Below, in pieces: positions 6,870 through 12,120 of a stretch of DNA of 13,428 nt. Under the pieces are notes generated by a model. The model saw only the letters and a program-made list of their open reading frames with translations. It searched no databases and was not told the DNA's origin. The DNA is from an uncultured Peptococcaceae bacterium. GTDB taxonomy: Bacteria > Bacillota > Desulfotomaculia > Desulfotomaculales > Desulfallaceae. The stretch lies in NCBI GenBank assembly GCA_913064925.1, contig CAJYBN010000064.1, forward strand, positions 1 to 13,428, in the 5' to 3' direction. Position 1 is the first letter of the stretch; each line of letters begins with the position of its first letter. The position numbers and the translations under genes were made by a program.

Positions 6870-7082
6870 TTAAGTAAGCTTTTTGTTATCTTTTTTCTCC
6901 AGCTTGGCTACGGGCTCTTCATCCAGCTTTAAGGTTCTGATGGCCTCGGTTATCAGCACCGGCTGGCCTTTTTCCACCCGTACCTTGACTTCTCCCCAGT
7001 CCAGCTTGCGCAAAAACAGAATCAATTGTTTTTCCCGGTTTGTTAAGGACCTCGACTTGGTTGTTCCCGAATCCGGAGGCAT
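6870..7082 (-). CDS. DUF2292/YezD-like small protein, copy A
   Basis: The product has 70 residues. ATG 7082 has AAGGAGGAG 5-7 bases upstream. The core (residues about 13-58) contains NREKQLI, a helix, WGEVKVRV, a turn, PVLI and EAIRT.KL, matching the short helix-plus-hairpin pattern of the YezD family (DUF2292), whose biochemical role is unknown. It shares 34 of 45 aligned core residues with copy B at 7753-7953. The C-terminus is lysine-rich (LEKKDNKKLT). The response regulator lies upstream and the DASS transporter downstream on the same strand. A small DNA-, RNA- or protein-binding regulator would fit its size, but that is inference. Confidence 0.82.
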   Translation of the reverse strand: MPPDSGTTKSRSLTNREKQLILFLRKLDWGEVKVRVEKGQPVLITEAIRTLKLDEEPVAKLEKKDNKKLT

Positions 7083-7180
7083 GCTTTCTCCTCCTTTTGC
7101 CCAGCTGTTTTACCCCTCTTCGAGTTTGTGTGATAAAACGAACTTCGCTACCCGGAAGTGCCGGCACTGCAAGAAAAGCA

Positions 7181-7239
7181 ATAGGCTGGCTAACCCTGCA
7201 TCACCAGGGATTAGCCAGCCTATCGTTGTTCGATTCGGC
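7181..7239 (-). repeat. Repeated structured element, copy 1 (minus strand)
   Basis: Read on the minus strand from 7239, the block GCCGAATCGAACAACGAT is followed by a long hairpin. Arms 7181-7198 and 7205-7223 pair over 18 bp with one bulge around loop CATCAC. The 29 bases 7211-7239 match 8942-8970 (opposite strand) at 28 positions. It lies between the response regulator stop and copy A of the YezD-like gene, so it could be an internal attenuator or processing site. The T-tail after the hairpin (TATTGCTTTTC) is weak. Confidence 0.6.
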
Positions 7240-7277
7240 TTTACACCGCTATTGGGTTGTTGCGCCCGGCCGGGTGC

Positions 7278-7712
7278 CTAGTCGCGCGTGCAAACCGCGC
7301 GGCCGCGCCCGCAGCACCCAGTGCCCTCTTTCGCGTAACCGCCTTCAATAAGCATTTTGCGCACCGTTTCACGCAAACCGGACATGTTGAGCGGTTTGGT
7401 CAGGTAGCCGGCGGCTCCCCTTTCGATGGCCTCCAGCGCCTTGGAAAGGGAACTGTACCCGGTCATGATCAAAACCGGTATAGACGCGCTCTTTTGCTTG
7501 ATTTGCCGCAGTAAGTCCAACCCGTCGGCGTCATTGAGCTTCACATCCAAAAGAATCAGCTTGATATCGTCCAGGCGGGAGGAAAAAACGCTCAACCCTT
7601 CCGCGCCGCTGGTAGCCGTTAATACCTTGATGCCTTCCTCTTCCATATGAAGCGCCTTTTCCAGCGCCCAGCACATTCCCCGGTCATCATCAATCACCAA
7701 AATAAATGACAT
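7278..7712 (-). CDS. Stand-alone response regulator (receiver domain only)
   Basis: The product has 144 residues. ATG 7712 follows GGAGGTG at 6 bases. A complete receiver domain is present: acidic pair D9-D10, phosphoacceptor D56 (LILLDVKL), T84 (IMTGYSS) and K106 (YLTKPL). The sequence is closest in feel to NtrC-family receivers, but there is no AAA+ or DNA-binding domain. After about residue 122 comes only a short tail with three cysteines (C133, C134, C141; GTGCCGRGRAVC). It lies between two YezD-like genes. It probably receives phosphate from the kinase at 3255-4760, the only kinase in the window, and acts through protein contact rather than DNA binding. The Cys tail could add metal or redox sensitivity. 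Confidence 0.92.
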   Translation of the reverse strand: MSFILVIDDDRGMCWALEKALHMEEEGIKVLTATSGAEGLSVFSSRLDDIKLILLDVKLNDADGLDLLRQIKQKSASIPVLIMTGYSSLSKALEAIERGAAGYLTKPLNMSGLRETVRKMLIEGGYAKEGTGCCGRGRAVCTRD

Positions 7713-7752
7713 TTACCCACCTCCGCCAATTAATCAATTCAGGTTCGCTGCC

Positions 7753-7953
7753 TTATTTTATGTCGGCCAGCTGCCTGTCGATTTTTTTCGACCTGAAACC
7801 GGCGGCAGGATGTTCCTCCAGTTTAAAAGTCCTGATGGCTTCGTAAATTAAAACCGGTGTACCGTTTTCCACACGCACCTTTACCTCGCCCCAACCCAGT
7901 TCCCGGATAAATTTTATTAACTGCTTTTCCCTGTTATTTAAAGACAACGGCAC
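7753..7953 (-). CDS. DUF2292/YezD-like small protein, copy B
   Basis: The product has 66 residues from GTG 7953, chosen because GGTGGGGGAGG ends 8-10 bases upstream and the product (MPLSLNNREKQ) then lines up with copy A (MPPD...LTNREKQ). A longer frame from TTG 7974 would start inside the ribosome binding site. The core motifs NREKQLI, WGEVKVRV, PVLI and EAIRT are shared with copy A; the tails differ (AAGFRSKKIDRQLADIK here). It is the first gene of a leftward operon with the response regulator (40-base gap). The promoter and a perfect palindromic operator lie directly upstream (8000-8044). Confidence 0.83.
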   Translation of the reverse strand: MPLSLNNREKQLIKFIRELGWGEVKVRVENGTPVLIYEAIRTFKLEEHPAAGFRSKKIDRQLADIK

Positions 7954-7999
7954 CAGCAATTCCTCCCCCACCAAAACAAAGCAGCTTTTTTATTTTTGT

Positions 8000-8017
8000 T
8001 TGTGATATATATCACAA
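8000..8017. promoter_or_regulatory. Perfect 18-base palindromic operator
   Basis: TTGTGATATATATCACAA is a perfect palindrome of the form TTGTGA-N6-TCACAA, the consensus shape for CRP/FNR-superfamily sites (HcpR type) and close to Rex boxes (TTGTGAA-N4-TTCACAA). It overlaps the -10 element and the predicted transcription start of the leftward YezD-like/response-regulator operon, a position that suits repression. Confidence 0.75.
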
Positions 8018-8044
8018 TATAACATCATTCCCGCGCTGCGTCAA
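8016..8044 (-). promoter_or_regulatory. Sigma-A promoter of the YezD-like B/response regulator operon
   Basis: On the minus strand TTGACG (8044-8039), a 17-base spacer and TATATT (8021-8016) form a near-consensus promoter with a start near 8009. The -10 overlaps the 18-base palindrome. Confidence 0.75.
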
Positions 8045-8084
8045 GATGCTTTTTAATTTTTTTCCGTAATTAATAAAATTAAAC

Positions 8085-8132
8085 AAAAAAAATTACCCGG
8101 CCGCCCGCGCACTTCGCACCGGGAGCGGGTAA
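8085..8132 (-). terminator. Terminator of the CBS-domain gene
   Basis: On the minus strand TTACCC (8132-8127) pairs with GGGTAA (8098-8093), with GC-rich inner pairing, followed by eight T (A-run 8085-8092). It lies 11 bases after the CBS gene stop and separates it from the next leftward operon. Confidence 0.7.
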
Positions 8133-8143
8133 ATAATCGCGCA

Positions 8144-8659
8144 TCACGCCATCAACCGCCAGTAATCGAGATACCGGGGATTAAGCCCCAGATCTTGGTA
8201 CACATCATCGCTGTGCACCATACCGATGGCCTTGTGGTAAATGTTCACCACCGACAAAACATCCATGCGGTATTTCAGCATCAACCGCAGCGCGGTATAA
8301 GTGGAATCCCAGCTTTTGAGCATGATTTCTTCCGGCATGCTGGTAATTTGCTTGACCGGGTACTCGCAATTTTCGAGCAAATAGCCGTGCAGGTTACCCT
8401 CGTAAAAACCGGGTATTTTTTGTACTGCCGCCATGATTCGCTTGTTAAACATCTTTAACATGTCCCGCATGCCCAGCATCCCAACCAACTGGTCATCGCC
8501 GTTACAGACCAGCAGGTAAGGCTGGTTGCAGTGCGAGTTCTGCTGGGCAGAAAAAATAAACCTGCACAAAACCTCCCAACTGGCCCGCAGGGACATGTCT
8601 TCGGGAATAACCGGATACTCCACCGGCCGCATAATATCCATCACCCGCTTGGCACACAT
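8144..8659 (-). CDS. Protein with a tandem CBS domain pair
   Basis: The product has 171 residues from ATG 8659, which has GGTGGGGGTG ending 6 bases upstream; a GTG at 8674 is in frame but sits within that site. The first CBS domain covers roughly residues 5-75 (VMDIMRP...PVIPEDMSL...LVCNGDDQLVGMLGMRDML). The second covers about 105-165 (VKQITSMPEEIMLKSWDS...DVLSVVNIYHKAIGMVHSDDV). The whole protein is just this pair. CBS pairs usually bind adenine nucleotides (AMP, ATP, SAM) and regulate a partner enzyme or channel. It has its own promoter and terminator and sits between the DASS-side operon and the TSUP-side genes, so a role in tuning anion uptake to energy state is plausible but not shown. 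Confidence 0.88.
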   Translation of the reverse strand: MCAKRVMDIMRPVEYPVIPEDMSLRASWEVLCRFIFSAQQNSHCNQPYLLVCNGDDQLVGMLGMRDMLKMFNKRIMAAVQKIPGFYEGNLHGYLLENCEYPVKQITSMPEEIMLKSWDSTYTALRLMLKYRMDVLSVVNIYHKAIGMVHSDDVYQDLGLNPRYLDYWRLMA

Positions 8660-8711
8660 AAAATACACCCCCACCTGTCAAAATAATCTCTCTTTCTTTG
8701 AAAATTTTATT

Positions 8712-8740
8712 TTTATATTATATTAAAAATGATAATACAA
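8712..8740 (-). promoter_or_regulatory. Promoter of the CBS-domain gene
   Basis: On the minus strand TTGTAT (8740-8735), a 17-base spacer and TATAAA (8717-8712) predict a start near 8705, about 45 bases before the ATG. An overlapping TATAAT at 8722-8717 lacks a well-spaced -35. Confidence 0.5.
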
Positions 8741-8833
8741 CCGGCGGGAGCTGTAAATAAAATAGCAGTAAAATAACATATCTACCCGGCCAGTGAAATC
8801 AGTGCGTTGGCTATAATTTCACAATCTCTACTT

Positions 8834-8845
8834 TTGTAGTGACAA
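8834..8845 (+). promoter_or_regulatory. TTGTAGTGACAA dyad, site 1
   Basis: This 12-base motif is an imperfect dyad (TTGT-N4-ACAA). It is identical to the reverse complement of 12728-12739 and shares its 10-base core with 9748-9757. It lies 34 bases upstream of the -35 at 8880, so if it acts on that promoter it would do so from a distance. Confidence 0.5.
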
Positions 8846-8879
8846 TTTTTCTTTTTTGTTATTTTTTTTATTTTTCCCC

Positions 8880-8909
8880 TTGACATGCGGCAAATATGAT
8901 TGTTATAAT
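8880..8909 (+). promoter_or_regulatory. Strong sigma-A promoter with extended -10
   Basis: TTGACA (8880-8885), an 18-base spacer and TATAAT (8904-8909), with TG one base upstream of the -10, are consensus elements. A long T-rich stretch upstream could act as an UP element. The predicted start is near 8916. It drives the repeated element at 8942-8993 and, on read-through, the gene at 9192. Confidence 0.85.
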
Positions 8910-8915
8910 TTCAAC

Positions 8916-8993
8916 AAATTAAAAGGGATTTGCCCGGCACCGCCGAATCGAACAACGATAGGCTGGTTAACGTAACTGTTAGCCAGCCTTTTT
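8916..8993 (+). ncRNA. Candidate small RNA or transcribed leader ending in a terminator
   Basis: A near-consensus promoter is followed within about 80 bases by a hairpin (GGCTGGTTAAC 8961-8971, loop GTAACT, GTTAGCCAGCC 8978-8988, one G-T pair) and T5 at 8989-8993. The block before the hairpin, GCCGAATCGAACAACGATA, contains a mini-stem ATCG-aacaa-CGAT and is repeated in copy 1 at 7211-7239. No ORF with a ribosome binding site fits inside. It may be an independent small RNA, or a conditional terminator in the leader of the crystallin-like gene at 9192. I recognise no known riboswitch family in it. Confidence 0.5.
8942..8993 (+). repeat. Repeated structured element, copy 2 (plus strand), with terminator
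   Basis: Bases 8942-8970 match the reverse complement of 7211-7239 at 28 of 29 positions; the only difference (T for C) still allows pairing in the hairpin. Unlike copy 1, this copy ends in a clear T-run, making a proper terminator. Confidence 0.75.
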
Positions 8994-9107
8994 CAGTTCA
9001 TAGAGGCGGCCGGGCGAGGGGCCGAAGGAAGACTTGCCGCCGATAAACCCGGGTGAGGCGGACCCGGTACGGGCGGACTGATTTTGCAGTTTCTGATTAT
9101 GACCCAT
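8979..9107 (-). CDS. Possible 42-residue ORF sharing a motif with the TSUP permease
   Basis: ATG 9107 has GGTGGGAGTGG about 6-9 bases upstream and the frame ends at TAA 8979-8981, inside the terminator hairpin of the opposite strand. Residues 19-31, PGFIGGKSSFGPS, are identical to residues 56-68 of the TSUP permease at 10068-11351. The underlying 51 bases (9015-9065 against 10221-10271, opposite strands) agree at 45 positions, in the same reading frame. After the motif the product ends PGRLYELKKAG and has no membrane helix. It could be a remnant of a second permease copy, or a real small protein that keeps the motif. No promoter is visible for it. Confidence 0.35.
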   Translation of the reverse strand: MGHNQKLQNQSARTGSASPGFIGGKSSFGPSPGRLYELKKAG

Positions 9108-9191
9108 TTTTACCACTCCCACCTGGCATGAGTTCTCCACAGGGTTCTCATGCATTTTTTTTTCCACCATTATGCCCAAGGGTGGATCAAT

Positions 9192-9644
9192 ATGTCCGGC
9201 ATCTCGTCAACGGCGGAGCAATGCAAAAACTATGACATGGCCGGTGCGGCACGCGACCTGCTGGGCAGCCTGCGGCAATATCTGGAAGGCTTTGCCAGAA
9301 GAGGCGCCATAACGAAGGGAGCCAAAATCTTTCACGGTGAATACAGCTATGATTTGCTTCCCGATACCGCCATCATTGATTTCACCAATATGGCCCGGGT
9401 TACTTCAGTTGAAGCGGGAGAGTGCTACGTCTGCATTTTTACCAAACCGCGGTACCAGGGCAGCTACATGATCATTGGCCCCGGTGAAAAGATCACCCCC
9501 GGGGCCTGCGGTTCCATTGTGGTGGGAATGCGCAAATTGCCTGTGAACGCAATACGCAAAAATGCCAGGCCGCCGGATTTTTTCTGGGAACTTTCGGGAG
9601 CCAAGTACCAATGGCACTTTGCCACGGGGTACAAATACGCGTAA
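9192..9644 (+). CDS. Small protein with beta/gamma-crystallin-like motif, paralog A
   Basis: The product has 150 residues from ATG 9192 (AAGGGTGGA 5-6 bases upstream). An in-frame ATG at 9150 has a weaker site, and the shorter form (MSGIS...) lines up with the start of paralog B (MSCAT...). After an N-terminal helical part (about 1-40) comes a beta-rich domain. ECYVCIF, RYQG.Y.IIGPGE and then GSIVV fit a Greek-key signature (aromatic, YxG, glycine-rich turn, Ser near the end). About half of 109 aligned residues are identical to the protein at 12119-12559, including a CxxC (ECYVC) and a third Cys. The canonical calcium-binding N/D-N/D-X-X-S/T-S motif is not clear. No signal peptide or membrane helix is seen, so it is probably cytoplasmic. 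Tandem terminators follow. The function is unknown; I do not recognise a named family. Confidence 0.8.
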   Translation: MSGISSTAEQCKNYDMAGAARDLLGSLRQYLEGFARRGAITKGAKIFHGEYSYDLLPDTAIIDFTNMARVTSVEAGECYVCIFTKPRYQGSYMIIGPGEKITPGACGSIVVGMRKLPVNAIRKNARPPDFFWELSGAKYQWHFATGYKYA

Positions 9645-9654
9645 AAATTTTTAA

Positions 9655-9717
9655 GCGGGTGAGCGCCCGCCCCCTTTTTTACCTCGCCGGCCGCGGCATA
9701 CAGGCCGGCGAGTTTTT
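9655..9717 (+). terminator. Tandem intrinsic terminators after paralog A
   Basis: The first is a short stem GCGGG (9655-9659)/CCCGC (9666-9670) followed by CCCC and T6. The second is a perfect 10-bp stem CTCGCCGGCC (9683-9692)/GGCCGGCGAG (9703-9712) with a 10-base loop and T5 (9713-9717). The second alone should be efficient, so the permease operon needs its own promoter. Confidence 0.85.
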
Positions 9718-9739
9718 GTGAAAAGTTTATCAAACCCTA

Positions 9740-9769
9740 TTGACAAATGTAGTGACATGAAATTATGCT
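9740..9769 (+). promoter_or_regulatory. Promoter of the TSUP operon with operator in its spacer
   Basis: TTGACA (9740-9745), an 18-base spacer and TATGCT (9764-9769) predict a start near 9776. The spacer contains TGTAGTGACA (9748-9757), the core of the dyad also found at 8835-8844 and 12729-12738. A protein bound there would block RNA polymerase, so repression is likely. Confidence 0.6.
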
Positions 9770-10067
9770 GTAATCAGATAAGTAATTTTCCAATTGCTGC
9801 AGCAGCGCACAAAGCTAGTGATTTAAGGCACATTCAATTTGTTGGTGGGGAGTAGGGATTAATTGTTATTCTCTCGTAGAGGAGGTGATTAACCGGGCAA
9901 GGAAAAATTGTCACCAAGTTTGTGAAATATTTCACCATTCTATGTCAATAAAATCAAACCATTTGGCATTCATGGTCCCTCAAACCTTGTCACTACCACG
10001 GGCCCGCCCCGCCCGGCAGCACAATTAAGGTTGAGCGCCTAAAGAAGGCTAAAAGGAGGTTGGTTAC
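9770..10067 (+). other. Long untranslated leader of the TSUP operon
   Basis: About 290 bases separate the predicted start from the permease ATG. The leader holds an isolated strong Shine-Dalgarno (GAGGAGGTGATT at 9879-9890) with no fitting ORF, a Rex-like palindrome (9920-9937), a partial dyad TTGTCACTACC (9987-9997), a GC-rich inverted repeat CGGGC/GCCCG around 9999-10017, and the AAGGAGG site of the permease. No clear terminator is seen inside it. Confidence 0.5.
9920..9937. promoter_or_regulatory. Rex-like palindrome in the TSUP leader
   Basis: TTGTGAAATATTTCACCA contains a perfect 14-base palindrome (GTGAAATATTTCAC, 9922-9935). It matches the Rex consensus TTGTGAA-N4-TTCACAA at all but one fixed position. 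It lies some 145 bases downstream of the predicted start, so it would act as a roadblock unless another promoter lies closer. Confidence 0.55.
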
Positions 10068-11351
10068 ATGAAAAGCCTGTATACGGGTCTTATGCAAGCA
10101 GCAAGGGCCCATGCACAATGGGAGATAGAAACCTCCCGGGTCATAATCAGAGACCGCAAAAAACTGCTCATACTATTAATCATGTTTCTACCCGTCTTGC
10201 TGCCCGCCATCGCCCACGCCGGGTTCGCCCTGCCCGGATTTATCGGCGGCAAGTCTTCCTTCGGCCCGTCGTTTTTCTCGCCCACCGCTTTCTACGGGTC
10301 CATCCTGGTAGGTTTGTGCGCCGGCTTGATCACGGGCTGCATCGGCGCCGGCGGCGGGTTCATCATCACCCCGGCGCTGATGAGCCTCGGCGTCAAGGGG
10401 ATAATGGCGGTCGGCACCGACATGTTTCACATTTTTGCCAAGGCCATCATGGGTACCACCATGCACAAAAAGCTGGGTAACGTACACGTGGGGCTGGCCG
10501 TCGCCTTCCTGGCCGGCTCGTTCCTTGGCGTCACCGGCGGCGGCGTGTTAAACCGGGCCATATTCAACTTTAACCCGGTTCTCAGCGGCTTTATCATCAG
10601 TTTGGTTTACGTATTCATGCTCGGTTTCCTCGGCCTGTACGCCATGAGCGATTACTTGAAAAGCAAGAAGACCAGAACCTTAAGCGCAGAAGACGCGCAG
10701 CAAAGTACCGGCGATTTAACCGGCATAGCGAAAAAACTGCAGTCCGTCAAAATTCCGCCCATGATCAGCTTTGATCACGACCTCACCCCGGGCGGCAGGA
10801 AGATATCCGGCCTGTTTGTGGCCGCTTGCGGCGGCATCGTTGGTTTTGTGGCAGCCATCATGGGCGTGGGCGGAGGTTTCCTCACCTTCCCCATGTTCGT
10901 TTACGGCCTGGGGGTATCTTCTTTTACCACGGTGGGTACAGACATTTTGCAAATCATCTTTACCGCCGGTTACGGTTCCATAACGCAATACGCCATCTAC
11001 GGCTACGTTTTCTATACCCTGGCCATGGGCATGCTGATCGGTTCCCTGCTGGGCATCCAAATCGGTGCCATCACCACCAAGGTAGTGCCCGGTAGACAAA
11101 TCCGGGGTTTTTACGCCATGGCCATTTTGGCCGGTTTTGTCAACAGGCTGTTTGACCTGCCCGACAAGCTGCGGCAAATGGGTTATATTAACCTGGCACC
11201 GCCGGTAACCAAAGTTATTTCCCAGGCGGGTGTGGTGGTGTTCTTCGCCCTGGTGGGCCTTTTCGCCCTGTGGATCATCGCTACCTTTATCCGCAACGTC
11301 CCCCACCTGCGGGCTGAAGCCGCAGCCGCGGCAGCGGCGGGAAAGGAGTGA
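10068..11351 (+). CDS. TSUP (TauE/SafE) family permease
   Basis: The product has 427 residues; ATG 10068 follows AAGGAGG at about 8-10 bases. A charged cytoplasmic N-terminus of about 30 residues (ARAHAQWEIETS, RDRKK) precedes helix 1 (33-51). Two TauE/SafE repeats follow, each with the family glycine motif: GCIGAGGGFIITP (G90-P102) and MGVGGGFLTFP (M265-P275). They are joined by a ~60-residue cytoplasmic loop (about 200-245). Eight or nine helices in all. TSUP proteins carry sulfite, thiosulfate, sulfoacetate or similar anions; a long N-terminus like this one occurs in homologs from sulfate-reducing bacteria as far as I recall. The next gene follows after 8 bases. The extracellular loop after helix 1 holds PGFIGGKSSFGPS, copied in antisense at 9015-9065. 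The direction of transport is not known. Confidence 0.92.
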   Translation: MKSLYTGLMQAARAHAQWEIETSRVIIRDRKKLLILLIMFLPVLLPAIAHAGFALPGFIGGKSSFGPSFFSPTAFYGSILVGLCAGLITGCIGAGGGFIITPALMSLGVKGIMAVGTDMFHIFAKAIMGTTMHKKLGNVHVGLAVAFLAGSFLGVTGGGVLNRAIFNFNPVLSGFIISLVYVFMLGFLGLYAMSDYLKSKKTRTLSAEDAQQSTGDLTGIAKKLQSVKIPPMISFDHDLTPGGRKISGLFVAACGGIVGFVAAIMGVGGGFLTFPMFVYGLGVSSFTTVGTDILQIIFTAGYGSITQYAIYGYVFYTLAMGMLIGSLLGIQIGAITTKVVPGRQIRGFYAMAILAGFVNRLFDLPDKLRQMGYINLAPPVTKVISQAGVVVFFALVGLFALWIIATFIRNVPHLRAEAAAAAAAGKE

Positions 11352-11359
11352 AAAGGTAA

Positions 11360-12070
11360 ATGATTACCAACAGGAAAACATTTATTTTCGGCCTGCTTCT
11401 GCTGCTCTCCTTCCTGGCGGTATTTGCCTTGATTATGTCGCCTGTTTTCGGGAGCGGCAGAAACGGCCTGGAATACGCGGACGATATGTTCAATTCCCTG
11501 TCCAAAGGTTCCGCTTACTTCATCCCGGAGGAGATGGAAAAAGCGGGTAAACTGACGGGTACCGCCATTGACGTCCACCTGGCGGCCGCCACCAGAGAAG
11601 AAGCTGCCACCTGGGCCAAGCTGTACGGCACCGCCGGAGCGCAGGTGGACGTTACGGGCACGGAAGTGAATATTAAAGGCGACCTGGGCGTTATATTCAA
11701 GGCCATCTTGGTTGATTGCGATGCCATGTATCACAACCGGGACGACACACTGCGCAGCAGCTACGGCCTCAGCGGCCGGGAAGCCACTTATGCCTGGTAC
11801 AACTCGCTGAACAGCATGAAAAAACAGCTGGAAAAGCAGAAAATGTTTGCCGAGGCGTCCGCCGTGCAAAGCCTGGTGAAAAAAGCCGTGGAGCCCGCTT
11901 ATAACTACTATGGAATCACAGCTAAAAGCGTAGCGGATTACAAGGGAATAGTGTTTCTGCTCATGTCCTTTTACATCATTTATACCATTTGGTACGGGTT
12001 CGCCTTTTATTACCTGTTCGACGGGCTGGGCATCACCACCACCAAGGCCGCCAGAAAGGTGGAAGCTTAA
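11360..12070 (+). CDS. Two-helix membrane protein, partner of the TSUP permease
   Basis: The product has 236 residues; ATG 11360 follows the permease stop by 8 bases and uses AAGGAG within the end of that gene, so the two are coupled. Helix 1 spans about 8-28 and helix 2 about 198-222. Between them lie about 165 residues on the outer face, mostly helical (EYADDMFNSLSKGS, REEAATWAKLYG, LNSMKKQLEKQKMFAEA), with a central beta-like part (GAQVDVTGTEVNIKGDLGVIF). One Cys (about residue 117, LVDCDAMYHNRDD) lies beside a His and several Asp. No known domain is recognised. The tight linkage suggests a subunit or periplasmic-side adaptor of the permease. A strong terminator follows. Confidence 0.85.
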   Translation: MITNRKTFIFGLLLLLSFLAVFALIMSPVFGSGRNGLEYADDMFNSLSKGSAYFIPEEMEKAGKLTGTAIDVHLAAATREEAATWAKLYGTAGAQVDVTGTEVNIKGDLGVIFKAILVDCDAMYHNRDDTLRSSYGLSGREATYAWYNSLNSMKKQLEKQKMFAEASAVQSLVKKAVEPAYNYYGITAKSVADYKGIVFLLMSFYIIYTIWYGFAFYYLFDGLGITTTKAARKVEA

Positions 12071-12090
12071 CCCGGCGGCTGCGCCAGCAA

Positions 12091-12120
12091 AGCCCGGGGA
12101 GTAATCCCCGGGCTCTTTTT
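12091..12120 (+). terminator. Intrinsic terminator of the TSUP operon
   Basis: A perfect 10-bp stem AGCCCGGGGA (12091-12100)/TCCCCGGGCT (12105-12114), loop GTAA, then C and T5 (12116-12120). The T-run overlaps the stop codon of the convergent gene. Confidence 0.92.

Noticed and set aside
7181..8993. CRISPR or insertion-sequence ends
   Set aside because: Only two repeat copies exist, in opposite orientation, 1.7 kb apart, with no transposase, no target duplication and no spacer array.
9885..10028. 47-codon ORF starting at GTG in the TSUP leader
   Set aside because: The start codon lies inside the Shine-Dalgarno-like GAGGAGGTGATT, and the product looks random (PRARPARQHN end).
10716..11306. 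196-codon ORF antisense to the TSUP permease
   Set aside because: Composition is that of an antisense shadow (His, Gly, Asp, Gln rich); the permease frame has family motifs.
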